The translations under genes were made by a program, and so were the position numbers. From positions 1-32,935 of the forward strand of contig SFDG01000017.1 of assembly GCA_004558305.1 (NCBI GenBank): a stretch of DNA of 32,935 bases, in the 5' to 3' direction. The DNA is from Phocaeicola plebeius. Its GTDB lineage: Bacteria; Bacteroidota; Bacteroidia; Bacteroidales; Bacteroidaceae. The notes beneath the pieces are model-generated. The model made no database searches. It worked only from the letters and a program-made list of their open reading frames with translations, and had not been told where the DNA came from. This document shows, piece after piece, positions 17,263 to 25,301 of the stretch (positions within the stretch are counted from its first letter, which is position 1; every line of letters starts with the position of its first letter).

Positions 17263-18554
17263 TTCAATCCGAAGGCTTCTTTCACCTGGTCCACGTAGTC
17301 CAGCTTTTCCCAGGTAAACAGTTCCACCTCGACCTCCTTGTCACCTTCATACAGCGACTCGAAGTGCTTGGTCACCACTTTCGGCTCGCGGCCCATGTGT
17401 CCGTAAGCAGCCGTTTCGCTATAGATAGGATTGCGCAACTTCAGGCGTTGCTCGATGGCCCGCGGGCGCATGTCGAAGATTTCATCCACTTTCCGGGCGA
17501 TTTCACCATCCGTCATGGCCACATGGCTACGGTTGTAGGTATTTACATAGATATTGATGGGCCGCGCCACACCAATAGCATACGATACCTGTACCAGCAC
17601 TTCATCGGCCACGCCGGCAGCCACCAGGTTCTTGGCAATGTGACGGGCGGCATATGCAGCACTACGGTCCACTTTACTGGGGTCTTTGCCCGAGAAGGCA
17701 CCTCCACCGTGTGCACCGGCTCCTCCGTAGGTGTCTACAATAATCTTGCGCCCGGTCAGACCGGTATCCCCGTGCGGACCACCGATGACGAACTTGCCCG
17801 TCGGATTGACGAAGTACTTGATCTGGTCATTGAAAAGCTTCAGCACTTCGGGATTGTGGATACTGGCAATGACGCGCGGCATCAGGATTTCCACCACATC
17901 CTTACGGATCTGTTCCAGCATTTCCCGGTCTGCTTCTTCCTGAGCCTGCTTTGAAGCGTCAGCCGGCTGGATGAACTCATCGTGCTGGGTCGACACCACG
18001 ATGGTATCGATGCGGACGGGCCGGCGGTTGTCATCATACTCAATCGTCACCTGACTCTTCGAATCCGGACGGAGGTAGGTCATCACCTTGCCTTCGCGAC
18101 GGATGTCGGCCAATACCATCAACAGTTTATGGGCCAAATCGAGCGACAGCGGCATGTAGTTCTCTGTTTCGTTGGTAGCGTAGCCGAACATCATGCCCTG
18201 GTCGCCGGCACCCTGGTCCATCGGTTCTTCGCGTTCCACTCCCCGGTTGATATCTGCACTCTGCTCGTGGATGGAGGAAAACACGCCGCAGGAATTGCCT
18301 TCGAACATGTATTCACTCTTGGTATACCCGATGCGATTGATGACTTCGCGGGCCACCCGCTGCAGGTCGATGTACGCTTTCGTCTTCACTTCGCCTGCCA
18401 GTACCACTTGTCCCGTCGTCACCAGCGTTTCGCATGCCACCTTCGAGTTGGGGTCGTAAGCCAGCAGTTTGTCAAGAACGGCGTCTGAAATCTGATCCGC
18501 CACTTTGTCTGGGTGTCCTTCCGACACCGATTCGGATGTAAATAAGTATCCCAT
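17259..18554 (-). CDS. metK: S-adenosylmethionine synthetase
   Basis: A 431-residue cytoplasmic enzyme making S-adenosylmethionine from methionine and ATP. Motifs are SEGHPDKVADQISDAVLD near the N-terminus, the substrate loop GAGDQGMMFGYATNE, the P-loop-like GGAGAHGGGAFSGKDP, and KVDRSAAYAARHIAKN. The length is slightly above the usual 385-400 residues, as in other Bacteroidota. The start is the ATG at 18554, which has a strong ribosome site (AAAGGAAG at 18559-18566); upstream in-frame codons have none. It is first in a minus-strand cluster and has a leader of about 150 nt with two hairpins. Confidence 0.96.
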   Translation of the reverse strand: MGYLFTSESVSEGHPDKVADQISDAVLDKLLAYDPNSKVACETLVTTGQVVLAGEVKTKAYIDLQRVAREVINRIGYTKSEYMFEGNSCGVFSSIHEQSADINRGVEREEPMDQGAGDQGMMFGYATNETENYMPLSLDLAHKLLMVLADIRREGKVMTYLRPDSKSQVTIEYDDNRRPVRIDTIVVSTQHDEFIQPADASKQAQEEADREMLEQIRKDVVEILMPRVIASIHNPEVLKLFNDQIKYFVNPTGKFVIGGPHGDTGLTGRKIIVDTYGGAGAHGGGAFSGKDPSKVDRSAAYAARHIAKNLVAAGVADEVLVQVSYAIGVARPINIYVNTYNRSHVAMTDGEIARKVDEIFDMRPRAIEQRLKLRNPIYSETAAYGHMGREPKVVTKHFESLYEGDKEVEVELFTWEKLDYVDQVKEAFGLK

Positions 18555-18709
18555 GTTACTTCCTTTTTTTTTAATGGTTCGTAATTGATTGTAATATCCG
18601 TGTACGGACAAGAGTAGAGATGTAATTCCTTCCTGGCAGGAAGGACGGAGCGTGTTTTAGCATTTTTTTCCGTGGTTGCAAGCTACTCAAATCTTTCCAC
18701 TTTTGTTTT
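18555..18709 (-). promoter_or_regulatory. Long structured 5' leader of metK
   Basis: On the minus strand the leader contains a perfect hairpin, TCCTTCCT-GCC-AGGAAGGA (18627-18645), and a short one, TCCG-TACA-CGGA (18597-18608). The 5' arm of the first contains CTTCCT, which can also pair with AGGAAG of the ribosome site at 18559-18566, so the two states exclude each other. I do not recognise any known SAM riboswitch consensus. Confidence 0.4.
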
Positions 18710-18715
18710 CGGCGG

Positions 18716-18723
18716 CAAAGGTA
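18716..18723 (-). promoter_or_regulatory. Promoter -7 element of the metK cluster
   Basis: The minus strand reads TACCTTTG here, an exact -7 match, with TTAG about 21 bp upstream as a weak -33 element. It implies a start near 18709 and a leader of about 155 nt. Confidence 0.6.
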
Positions 18724-18772
18724 CGGATAAATCTTGGAATCCGCTAATGATAAGCAGTATTTAACGTATGGA

Positions 18773-18804
18773 TTTGGAGGGTCGCTACAAAAAATGTATC
18801 TTTG
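18773..18804 (+). promoter_or_regulatory. Promoter of the sulfatase-maturase gene
   Basis: TTTG (18773-18776), a 20-bp spacer and TATCTTTG (18797-18804) match the consensus exactly. Because it lies downstream of the first in-frame ATG (18768), it rules that ATG out as the start. It is divergent to the metK promoter, the -7 boxes being about 75 bp apart. Confidence 0.85.
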
Positions 18805-18833
18805 CCCCCTCAATCATAGATATGCTGACCACC

Positions 18834-20063
18834 ATGAACCAAACATTTGCTCCTTTTGCCAAACCGCTGTATGTCATGGCAAAGCCCGTAGGGTCGCTCT
18901 GCAATATGGCATGCGAATACTGCTATTACCTGGAGAAAGCCCACCTGTACGAAGGCAGTGCCCGCTCTATCATGAGCGACGAGTTGCTGGAAAAATTCAT
19001 CCGCGAATACATAGAGGCACAAACCCTGCCCGAAGTGCTTTTCACCTGGCACGGTGGTGAAACCCTCATGCGTCCGCTGTCTTTCTATCAGAAAGTCATG
19101 GATCTGCAGCGGAAGTATGCCCGCGGACGGACTATCAACAACAGCATACAGACTAACGGGACATTGTTGACCGATGACTGGTGCCGCTTCTTTCACGACC
19201 ATCAATGGCTGGTGGGGGTATCAATCGACGGGCCGCAGGAATTTCACGACGAGTACCGCAAGACCCGACAGGGCAAACCGTCGTTCGTGAAGGTGATGCA
19301 GGGCATCCGGCTGCTCAACAAGCATCAGGTGGAATGGAATGCGCTGGCAGTGGTCAATGATTTCAATGCCGACTATCCCCTTGACTTCTACCGTTTCTTC
19401 AAAGAGATAGGTTGCCGCTATATTCAGTTCACCCCTATCGTTGAACGCCTCGTGCCACACGCCGACGGAAGGCACCTGGCTGCCGTAGAGGAAGGCGAGG
19501 GACAGCCAGTCACTGAGTTCTCGGTGTCGCCCGAGCAGTGGGGAGAATTTCTCTGCACACTCTTCGACGAATGGGTGCGCAACGATGTCGGTCACTATTT
19601 CATCCAGCTGTTCGACTCTACCTTGGCCAACTGGGTCGGTGCACAACCGGGAGTCTGTACGCTGGCACAGACATGCGGCCATGCAGGAGTCATGGAATTC
19701 AATGGCGATGTGTATTCGTGCGACCATTTTGTCTTCCCGCAATACAAGCTGGGAAACATTTATACCCAATCCTTGGTAGAGATGATGTACAGTCAGCGGC
19801 AGTTGGAGTTCGGCCAAGCCAAGCGGACATCCCTGCCGCCTCAATGCCAGACCTGCGACTACCTCTTTGCCTGCAACGGCGAATGTCCCAAGAACCGTTT
19901 CTGCCGAACTGCCACCGGAGAGCCGGGACTGAATTACCTCTGCAAAGGCTATCATCGCTTTTTCCAGCATGTGGCCCCTTATATGGACTATATGAAGAAG
20001 GAACTGCTGGCAGAACGTCCGCCTGCCAATGTCATGGAGGCCATCCGTCGCGGAGAGCTGTGA
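18834..20063 (+). CDS. chuR: Anaerobic sulfatase-maturating enzyme (radical SAM, SPASM)
   Basis: A 409-residue radical-SAM enzyme that oxidises an active-site Ser or Cys of sulfatases to formylglycine, without oxygen. The SAM cluster motif CNMACEYC gives C23, C27 and C30. The next segment, TWHGGETLMRP, and QTNGTLL are typical of the family. The C-terminal SPASM domain has the Cys series in CTLAQTCGHAG, VYSCDHF and CQTCDYLFACNGECPKNRF, for two auxiliary [4Fe-4S] clusters. It closely resembles the Bacteroides thetaiotaomicron ChuR/anSME, needed to use sulfated glycans. The start at 18834 is chosen because the promoter ends at 18804; an ATG at 18822 is possible. No sulfatase gene is nearby, as expected for a general maturase. 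Confidence 0.93.
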   Translation: MNQTFAPFAKPLYVMAKPVGSLCNMACEYCYYLEKAHLYEGSARSIMSDELLEKFIREYIEAQTLPEVLFTWHGGETLMRPLSFYQKVMDLQRKYARGRTINNSIQTNGTLLTDDWCRFFHDHQWLVGVSIDGPQEFHDEYRKTRQGKPSFVKVMQGIRLLNKHQVEWNALAVVNDFNADYPLDFYRFFKEIGCRYIQFTPIVERLVPHADGRHLAAVEEGEGQPVTEFSVSPEQWGEFLCTLFDEWVRNDVGHYFIQLFDSTLANWVGAQPGVCTLAQTCGHAGVMEFNGDVYSCDHFVFPQYKLGNIYTQSLVEMMYSQRQLEFGQAKRTSLPPQCQTCDYLFACNGECPKNRFCRTATGEPGLNYLCKGYHRFFQHVAPYMDYMKKELLAERPPANVMEAIRRGEL

Positions 20064-20108
20064 GTACCGGCCACGACTTTTTGACAGCCAAGTGTCAGTC
20101 GGCAAGGG

Positions 20109-20148
20109 TGAACAAGGTTTGTTCAATCTTAAATCGGCAGGTACTTTG
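20109..20148 (+). promoter_or_regulatory. Promoter and palindromic operator of hsp20
   Basis: TTTG (20118-20121), a 20-bp spacer and TACTTTG (20142-20148) resemble the consensus, with one base missing in the -7 box. A perfect 17-bp palindrome, TGAACAA-GGT-TTGTTCA (20109-20125), covers the -33 element, which is where a repressor would block RNA polymerase. It is not the CIRCE element of HrcA. Confidence 0.55.
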
Positions 20149-20180
20149 CTGAATAAAGTTTTCGTAGAATTAAAAGTAAT

Positions 20181-20223
20181 CAGACAACGTCTGACAAATC
20201 GTCTGTCAGGCATACGATTTGTC
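20181..20223 (+). promoter_or_regulatory. Mutually exclusive stems in the hsp20 leader
   Basis: A perfect 10-bp stem, GACAAATCGT (20193-20202) with ACGATTTGTC (20214-20223), is followed by CTTTATTT and would act as a terminator. It competes with CTGACA/TGTCAG (20191-20196 with 20204-20209) and CAGAC/GTCTG (20181-20185 with 20189-20193). The layout is like an attenuator or RNA thermometer; it could also simply end the maturase transcript. Confidence 0.45.
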
Positions 20224-20312
20224 CTTTATTTAGTGAATTCTAAAGCTGCAAGGCCGGAAGGATTCAGTAGAACAATGGAATATACAAAAACTAAAGAAAG
20301 GAGATTACAACT

Positions 20313-20750
20313 ATGATGCCTATTAGAAAGTACAACAGCCAGAACTGGTTACCGACATTTTTCAACGACTTTTTCGATAACGACTGGATGAGCAAGACCA
20401 ACGCTACGGCTCCTGCCATCAATGTCATTGAGAACGAAAAGAACTATCAAGTGGAAGTGGCCGCTCCGGGTATGACCAAGGAGGACTTCAACATTCATCT
20501 GAGCAATGACAACGAACTGGTCATCACCATGGAGAAAAAGAACGAATCGACGGAAGAGGGCAAGGACGGGCGTAAATACTTGCGCCGCGAATTTTCTTAT
20601 TCGAAGTTCCAGCAGGCCTTCGTGCTACCGGAAGATGTGGAAAAGGAGAAAATCAACGCTACTGTCAACGATGGTGTATTGACCATTGAGCTTCCCAAGC
20701 GTACTCCCGAAGAAAAGGCCCAAGTCAACCGGGTGATTGAGATTCATTGA
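20313..20750 (+). CDS. Small heat-shock protein, Hsp20/alpha-crystallin family
   Basis: A 145-residue ATP-independent holdase chaperone that binds unfolding proteins. The alpha-crystallin domain spans about 35-130, starting AINVIENEKNYQVEVAAPGM and including the conserved GVLTIELPK near the end. The C-terminal tail has no clear I-x-I motif, although VNRVIEIH is close. The N-terminus has the NWLPTFFNDFFDNDW aromatic segment typical of Bacteroidota members. It has an ideal ribosome site (AAAGGAGA, about 9 bp before the ATG), a leader of about 160 nt with competing hairpins, and a terminator 20 bp downstream, so it is probably a single-gene unit. Confidence 0.94.
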   Translation: MMPIRKYNSQNWLPTFFNDFFDNDWMSKTNATAPAINVIENEKNYQVEVAAPGMTKEDFNIHLSNDNELVITMEKKNESTEEGKDGRKYLRREFSYSKFQQAFVLPEDVEKEKINATVNDGVLTIELPKRTPEEKAQVNRVIEIH

Positions 20751-20769
20751 CACCAAGATCCCGATAGCA

Positions 20770-20840
20770 CCCCGTGTACTTCCCTGTGGGAAAGTGTGTC
20801 AACATTGGCACTCTCTCCCATGTTCGGGAAGTACACGGGG
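20770..20840 (+). terminator. Long hairpin terminator after hsp20
   Basis: A perfect 15-bp outer stem (CCCCGTGTACTTCCC at 20770-20784 with its complement at 20826-20840) encloses further paired segments, TGGGA/TCCCA and AGTG/CACT. The stem is followed by TTTCTCTTTTCTT. At 71 nt it is larger than a minimal terminator. Confidence 0.85.
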
Positions 20841-20967
20841 TTTCTCTTTTCTTGTCTGCGCATCTTCTTCATTTCGTTTCGCCTCAACATCCTCTGTTCT
20901 TCCATTGAGACTAAGACAATGCCATCCTTGTCGCTGCGTAAAGAATTCTGTACGGCAAGTACGGGGA

Positions 20968-21954
20968 ATGCAGGCACTTCCCAATACCTCCGAGCCTTGC
21001 CGGTGCCTGAACTGCGGAACCACCTTTACCGGCAACTACTGCCCGCGGTGCGGCCAGCACCGAAAGACACAACGATACCACCTCAGCAGTATTCTCCGCA
21101 ACCTGGCGGCAGCCTTCTTCAACATCGACCATGGATTCAGACGGACAGCGGTGGAGCTTGTCTACCGCCCCGGTTACCTGATGGACGATTTCCTGAGAGG
21201 CAAGCGCGTGAACTATTTCCAGCCCTTCCAGACCTTGTTTGTGCTGGCCGCCCTGTATCTCATGACAGTCCAGCTGGTGGACCCCTCGGCATTGGTCAAG
21301 AAGACTGACAAGGAGCTGACCACTGAAGAATGGACGGAAATGCGCAAGGAACTGGCCGAGAAACTGGACCAGGCAGATACAGACACGGAGCGCCAATTGG
21401 TGGAAGAAACACTGAGCCTCCTGGACCGGCAGGTTGGAGACCAGCTGCCGACCGACTCGATAGCCAGCGGGCAAGAGCCGCCTGCTCCTTTCCTGTCCAA
21501 GCTGATGCGGATGGACCGCTGGCGGGAATACTTCAGCCGTTCGCCTTACTTGTCACGCGTATGGGGACTCCTGGAGAACTGGGTGAAAGGCAACAAAGCC
21601 TTCAGGCTGACCGTCCCCCTGTTCGCTCTCTCGTCCTGGTGCGTGTTCCGAAGAAAAAGCATCCGGCGGCGCTACAACCTGACAGAGCATGTCTTCATCC
21701 AGACCTTCATTGCCTGCCAGATCCTGTTGCTCAGCATTCTGGCCGTTCCCGTCAACGGGGAGGCAGCCGTCGATGACCTGTACGACGTGCCGGCCATCTG
21801 CATCTACCTGCTGTTCTGCTACGACCACTGCCAGCTCTACCGCATCAGTGGCTGGAAAAGCTGTCGCTACACGCTGTGGATGTTTCTCCTCAGCCTGCCG
21901 ATACTGATAATAGGCGCATCAGTGATTGTCGGGATTGTTTATCTGCTCCTGTAG
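20968..21954 (+). CDS. DUF3667 membrane protein with N-terminal zinc ribbon
   Basis: A 328-residue protein. A zinc ribbon (C13, C16, C25, C28; CLNCGTTFTGNYCPRCGQ) opens it, followed by the family signature DHGFRRTAVELVYRPG and FLRGKRVNYFQPFQTLFV. Roughly five hydrophobic helices follow, with a charged segment of about 80 residues between the first and second. I recognise this as DUF3667, common in Bacteroidota and of unknown function. The start is the ATG at 20968; the frame is open further upstream but crosses the hsp20 terminator. No clear promoter is seen. It converges on recG with only 13 bp between the stop codons, around a GCCCGGGC palindrome, and no terminator. Confidence 0.8.
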   Translation: MQALPNTSEPCRCLNCGTTFTGNYCPRCGQHRKTQRYHLSSILRNLAAAFFNIDHGFRRTAVELVYRPGYLMDDFLRGKRVNYFQPFQTLFVLAALYLMTVQLVDPSALVKKTDKELTTEEWTEMRKELAEKLDQADTDTERQLVEETLSLLDRQVGDQLPTDSIASGQEPPAPFLSKLMRMDRWREYFSRSPYLSRVWGLLENWVKGNKAFRLTVPLFALSSWCVFRRKSIRRRYNLTEHVFIQTFIACQILLLSILAVPVNGEAAVDDLYDVPAICIYLLFCYDHCQLYRISGWKSCRYTLWMFLLSLPILIIGASVIVGIVYLLL

Positions 21955-21967
21955 TAAAGGCCCGGGC

Positions 21968-24067
21968 TCAAGAAATGACCGACCAGTTGACCTGCTCTTT
22001 CCGCATCTCCTGCAGGTGTTTCCAGACAACGGCATTCTCGGGCCGTTCCGCATTCGGGTCTTCGTCCAACAGGCGTTCGGCAATGCCCCGCACATACTGC
22101 AGCAACTGTCCATCGCGGGCAATGTCGGCTATCTTCAAGTCGAACGCGATACCGCTCTGCTGAGTCCCTTCCAGATCGCCCGGTCCCCGCAGCTTCAGGT
22201 CGGCTTCGGCAATCTCGAAGCCGTCGTTGGTCTGTACCATGATTTCCAGCCGACGGCGCGTATCTTCGGTGAGCTTGTAGCCGGTGACCAGTACACAATA
22301 GGATTGGTCGGCCCCTCGCCCTACACGCCCCCGCAACTGGTGCAACTGCGACAGGCCGAAGCGTTCGGCATTCTCAATGACCATGACCGAAGCGTTCGGC
22401 ACATTCACGCCCACCTCGATGACCGTGGTCGCCACCATGATTTGCGTCTCATTGCGGAGAAACCGCTGCATCTCCTCCTCCTTCTCCGCCGGTTTCATCT
22501 TGCCATGTACCTTACTGATGCGGTATTCGGGAAAAGCTTCACAGATGTGCTGATACCCTTCTTCCAGGTTCTTGATGTCCATCTTTTCGCTCTCCTGAAT
22601 CAACGGATAGACGATGTAGACCTGCCGACCTTCCTGAATCTGCGCCTGGAGGAAAGCATACAGAGAAGGACGGCGGTTGTCGAACTGATGCACCGTCTTG
22701 ACCGGTTTCCGGCCCGGCGGCAGCTCGTCGATGACCGATACATCGAGGTCGCCATAGAGCGTCATGGCCAAGGTACGGGGGATAGGGGTGGCCGTCATGA
22801 CCAGCACATGAGGCGGGCAGGCATTCTTTGCCCACAGTTTGGCCCGTTGGGCCACTCCGAACCGATGCTGCTCGTCAATCACCACCAGACCGAGTGCCGA
22901 AAAGTTCACGGTGTCCTCAATCACCGCATGCGTTCCTATCAGGATATGAACATCGCCTGTTAATAAGTCGCGGAGAATCGTTTCCCGCCGTTTGCCCTTG
23001 ATGCTGCCGGTAAGCAACTCGACCCGTACCTCCATCCCTTCCAGAAACCGACGGACGGTTTCATAGTGCTGGGTGGCCAAAATCTCCGTGGGAGCCATCA
23101 TACATGCCTGGAAACCATTGTCTAATGCTATCAGCATGGTCATCAAAGCCACCAGGGTCTTACCGCTGCCCACATCGCCTTGCAGCAGACGATTCATCTG
23201 CCGTCCGCTGCACAAATCGCTCCGCATCTCCCGGATTACGCGCTTTTGTGCTCCTGTCAACGGAAAAGGAAGATGCTGTGAATAGAAGGTGTTGAAAACT
23301 TCACCTATCCTGTTGAAAACAAAGCCGCGGTACTTGAGGCGACGCTCTTTGGTATACCGCAGGATGTTGAGCTGTACATAGAACAATTCTTCAAACTTCA
23401 GACGATACTGCGCCTTTCGCAACAACTCGGGATTCTTGGGGAAATGGATGGCATAAAGAGCATCTGCCAGCGGCATCAGGTGATGGGCGGTCACTAAAGC
23501 GGGGGAAAGCGTTTCTTCGATGGTTTCGTTCTGCAAGGTACGGAACAGGTTCACCATCAGTTTCTCGATGGCATTGGAGGTCAGGACATGCCGCTTCATC
23601 CGTTCTGTCGTCGAGTAATAGGGACGCAAACCTAAGGAAGTACTGACGGACTCATCGGCACGGTCGATGTCGGGATGAACGATAGTGACCCTCTGTCCGA
23701 AGACGGTAGGTTTGCCGAAAACAACGTAGTCCTCATGCGCTTTGTAACGGTTGGCGACAAACTTCAATCCCTGGAACCAAACCAGGTCGATGACTCCGGT
23801 ACCGTCCGAGAAATGGCCCACCAGCCGTCGCTTCGCTCCCTCGCCCTGCGTCTCAAAACTGAGCACCTGACCCCGCAACTGGATATAGGGCATGTTCCCG
23901 TCGATTTCAGCAATGGTATAGATACGGCTTCGGTCGACATATTTATAGGGGAAATAATATAACAAATCCTTGAAGGAACGGATGTTCAGTTCCTTTTCCA
24001 GCAGGGAAGCGCGTTGGGGACCCACCCCCTGCAGAAACTGGATGTCGCGTTCGGCAAGCTCCATCAT
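21968..24067 (-). CDS. recG: ATP-dependent DNA helicase RecG
   Basis: A 699-residue superfamily 2 helicase that remodels stalled replication forks and Holliday junctions. The N-terminal wedge and OB-fold region covers about 1-170 and includes LQGVGPQRASLLEKE. Walker A GDVGSGKT is at 297-304, the DEQH box at 398-401, TATPIPRT follows, and motif VI lies near QLRGRVGR. The C-terminal part shows RLEIMVQTNDGFEIAEADL and LRGPGD, as in RecG. The length is normal. The ATGATG start overlaps the ispD stop, so translation is coupled. It is the last gene of a seven-gene minus-strand cluster starting at pdxJ. Confidence 0.96.
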   Translation of the reverse strand: MMELAERDIQFLQGVGPQRASLLEKELNIRSFKDLLYYFPYKYVDRSRIYTIAEIDGNMPYIQLRGQVLSFETQGEGAKRRLVGHFSDGTGVIDLVWFQGLKFVANRYKAHEDYVVFGKPTVFGQRVTIVHPDIDRADESVSTSLGLRPYYSTTERMKRHVLTSNAIEKLMVNLFRTLQNETIEETLSPALVTAHHLMPLADALYAIHFPKNPELLRKAQYRLKFEELFYVQLNILRYTKERRLKYRGFVFNRIGEVFNTFYSQHLPFPLTGAQKRVIREMRSDLCSGRQMNRLLQGDVGSGKTLVALMTMLIALDNGFQACMMAPTEILATQHYETVRRFLEGMEVRVELLTGSIKGKRRETILRDLLTGDVHILIGTHAVIEDTVNFSALGLVVIDEQHRFGVAQRAKLWAKNACPPHVLVMTATPIPRTLAMTLYGDLDVSVIDELPPGRKPVKTVHQFDNRRPSLYAFLQAQIQEGRQVYIVYPLIQESEKMDIKNLEEGYQHICEAFPEYRISKVHGKMKPAEKEEEMQRFLRNETQIMVATTVIEVGVNVPNASVMVIENAERFGLSQLHQLRGRVGRGADQSYCVLVTGYKLTEDTRRRLEIMVQTNDGFEIAEADLKLRGPGDLEGTQQSGIAFDLKIADIARDGQLLQYVRGIAERLLDEDPNAERPENAVVWKHLQEMRKEQVNWSVIS

Positions 24068-24741
24068 CTGTCTGCTGCCAACACTTCAGCCACCTGCAGG
24101 TCGAAAGGAGTGGTGAGCTTGATGTTTTCACGATTCCCTTCCACCAGTGCCACCTGCTCGCCCAATGCTTCCACCACAGACGCATCATCGGTAAAGAAGG
24201 GTGTAAACGGTTGCCGGTATGCCCGCTTGAGCAGCGCCACCGGAAAGACCTGGGGAGTCTGTACCAGCCGATAATTGTCGCGAGGAACCGTTTCGCTCGC
24301 GCCGTTTGCCGACAGCCGACGCACCGTCTCCACCACCGGCAGCACGGGTACGACTGCCTTCCCGGCTTCCGCTTCGGCATAGCATCGCTCAATGACCGCT
24401 GCTGACACAAAAGGGCGGACTCCATCGTGCACACCGACCACTCCTTCTTCGTCGGGAATCAAGGCAAGCCCGTTCCGCACCGAGTGGAAACGGGTCTCGC
24501 CCCCTGTAGCGATGCGATGGGACAAGGTGAAGCCCTTGTCGGCACACAACTGCCGCCAGTAGGCTTGCTGGTCGGCAGGCAACACGACAATCAGCTCCAT
24601 GTCGGGGCAGGCCCTGCGGAAGGCTTCAAGCGTACGCATCAGCACGGGCCGGCCCTTGACCGGTACAAACTGTTTGGGAATGTTTCCTCCCATGCGCAAT
24701 CCTTTCCCGCCGGCCACCACCACCACGTAGCGTTTCATCAT
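24064..24741 (-). CDS. ispD: 2-C-methyl-D-erythritol 4-phosphate cytidylyltransferase
   Basis: A 225-residue enzyme of the non-mevalonate isoprenoid pathway; it transfers CMP from CTP to methylerythritol phosphate. The nucleotide-binding signature is VVAGGKGLRMGGNIPKQF near the N-terminus. GVHDGVRPFVS and the C-terminal TDDASVVEALG, VEGNRENIKLTTPFDL are also characteristic. The start is one of two adjacent ATGs (24741 or 24738) overlapping the stop of the DJ-1 gene; longer frames upstream belong to that gene. It ends in a 4-bp overlap with recG. Confidence 0.93.
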   Translation of the reverse strand: MMKRYVVVVAGGKGLRMGGNIPKQFVPVKGRPVLMRTLEAFRRACPDMELIVVLPADQQAYWRQLCADKGFTLSHRIATGGETRFHSVRNGLALIPDEEGVVGVHDGVRPFVSAAVIERCYAEAEAGKAVVPVLPVVETVRRLSANGASETVPRDNYRLVQTPQVFPVALLKRAYRQPFTPFFTDDASVVEALGEQVALVEGNRENIKLTTPFDLQVAEVLAADR

Positions 24742-25289
24742 TCGGCCCACAACATTCCGCGTTTCACTTCCAGCATCTTCTCTGTACCTACCCATTGCTC
24801 CAGCAGGGTAAAGCCGAACTCAGCTGCCGCTCCGGGACCTTTGCCCAATACGAAGTTGCCGTCCTTCTCGACCATGCGGCCAGTGCATTCTGCTCCTTCC
24901 AGGAAGGATTCAAAACCCGGATAACACGTTGCCTTGCGGCCCCTCAACAAGCCACGCTTGCCATAGACCAGCGGAGCCGCACAGATGGCAGCCATCGGGC
25001 GGCCAGCAGCCGCAAAGTCATGAACCAGCCGGTCCAGTCCGGCATGAGCGTCCAGGTTGGTCGCCCCCGGCATACCGCCCGGCAATACAATCATGGCCAC
25101 ATCGTCGGCCACCAGTTCTTCAAACAGCAGGTCGGCCACCACCGGTACCTGGTGAGCCCCCTTCACGCTACGGCTGCCCGTAACGGAAACGGTACGGACA
25201 TTCAGTCCGCCGCGGCGGAGAATATCCAACGGCAACAAGGCTTCCACTTCTTCGAAGCCTTCGGCCAAAAAGAGACAAATCGCTTTCAT
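24738..25289 (-). CDS. DJ-1/PfpI family protein
   Basis: A 183-residue flavodoxin-like protein of the DJ-1 (YajL/ThiJ) clade. The nucleophile Cys103 is in the elbow AAICAAPLVYG, the conserved Glu16 is in EGFEEVEA, and VLPGGMPG and YPGFE are typical. Members are linked to protein or nucleotide deglycation and oxidative stress defence, but their exact activity is debated. It lies 12 bp after tonB and overlaps ispD by 4 bp. Its place between an envelope transport system and ispD is recurrent in Bacteroides and need not imply a shared function. Confidence 0.9.
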   Translation of the reverse strand: MKAICLFLAEGFEEVEALLPLDILRRGGLNVRTVSVTGSRSVKGAHQVPVVADLLFEELVADDVAMIVLPGGMPGATNLDAHAGLDRLVHDFAAAGRPMAAICAAPLVYGKRGLLRGRKATCYPGFESFLEGAECTGRMVEKDGNFVLGKGPGAAAEFGFTLLEQWVGTEKMLEVKRGMLWAE

Positions 25290-25301
25290 AGTGTCTGGGA
25301 T

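Noticed and set aside
18768..18833. Upstream ATG as start of the sulfatase maturase
   Set aside because: It lies before an exact promoter at 18773-18804, so it would not be in the mRNA.
21955..21967. GCCCGGGC palindrome as terminator between DUF3667 and recG
   Set aside because: No loop can form and no T-tract follows on either strand.
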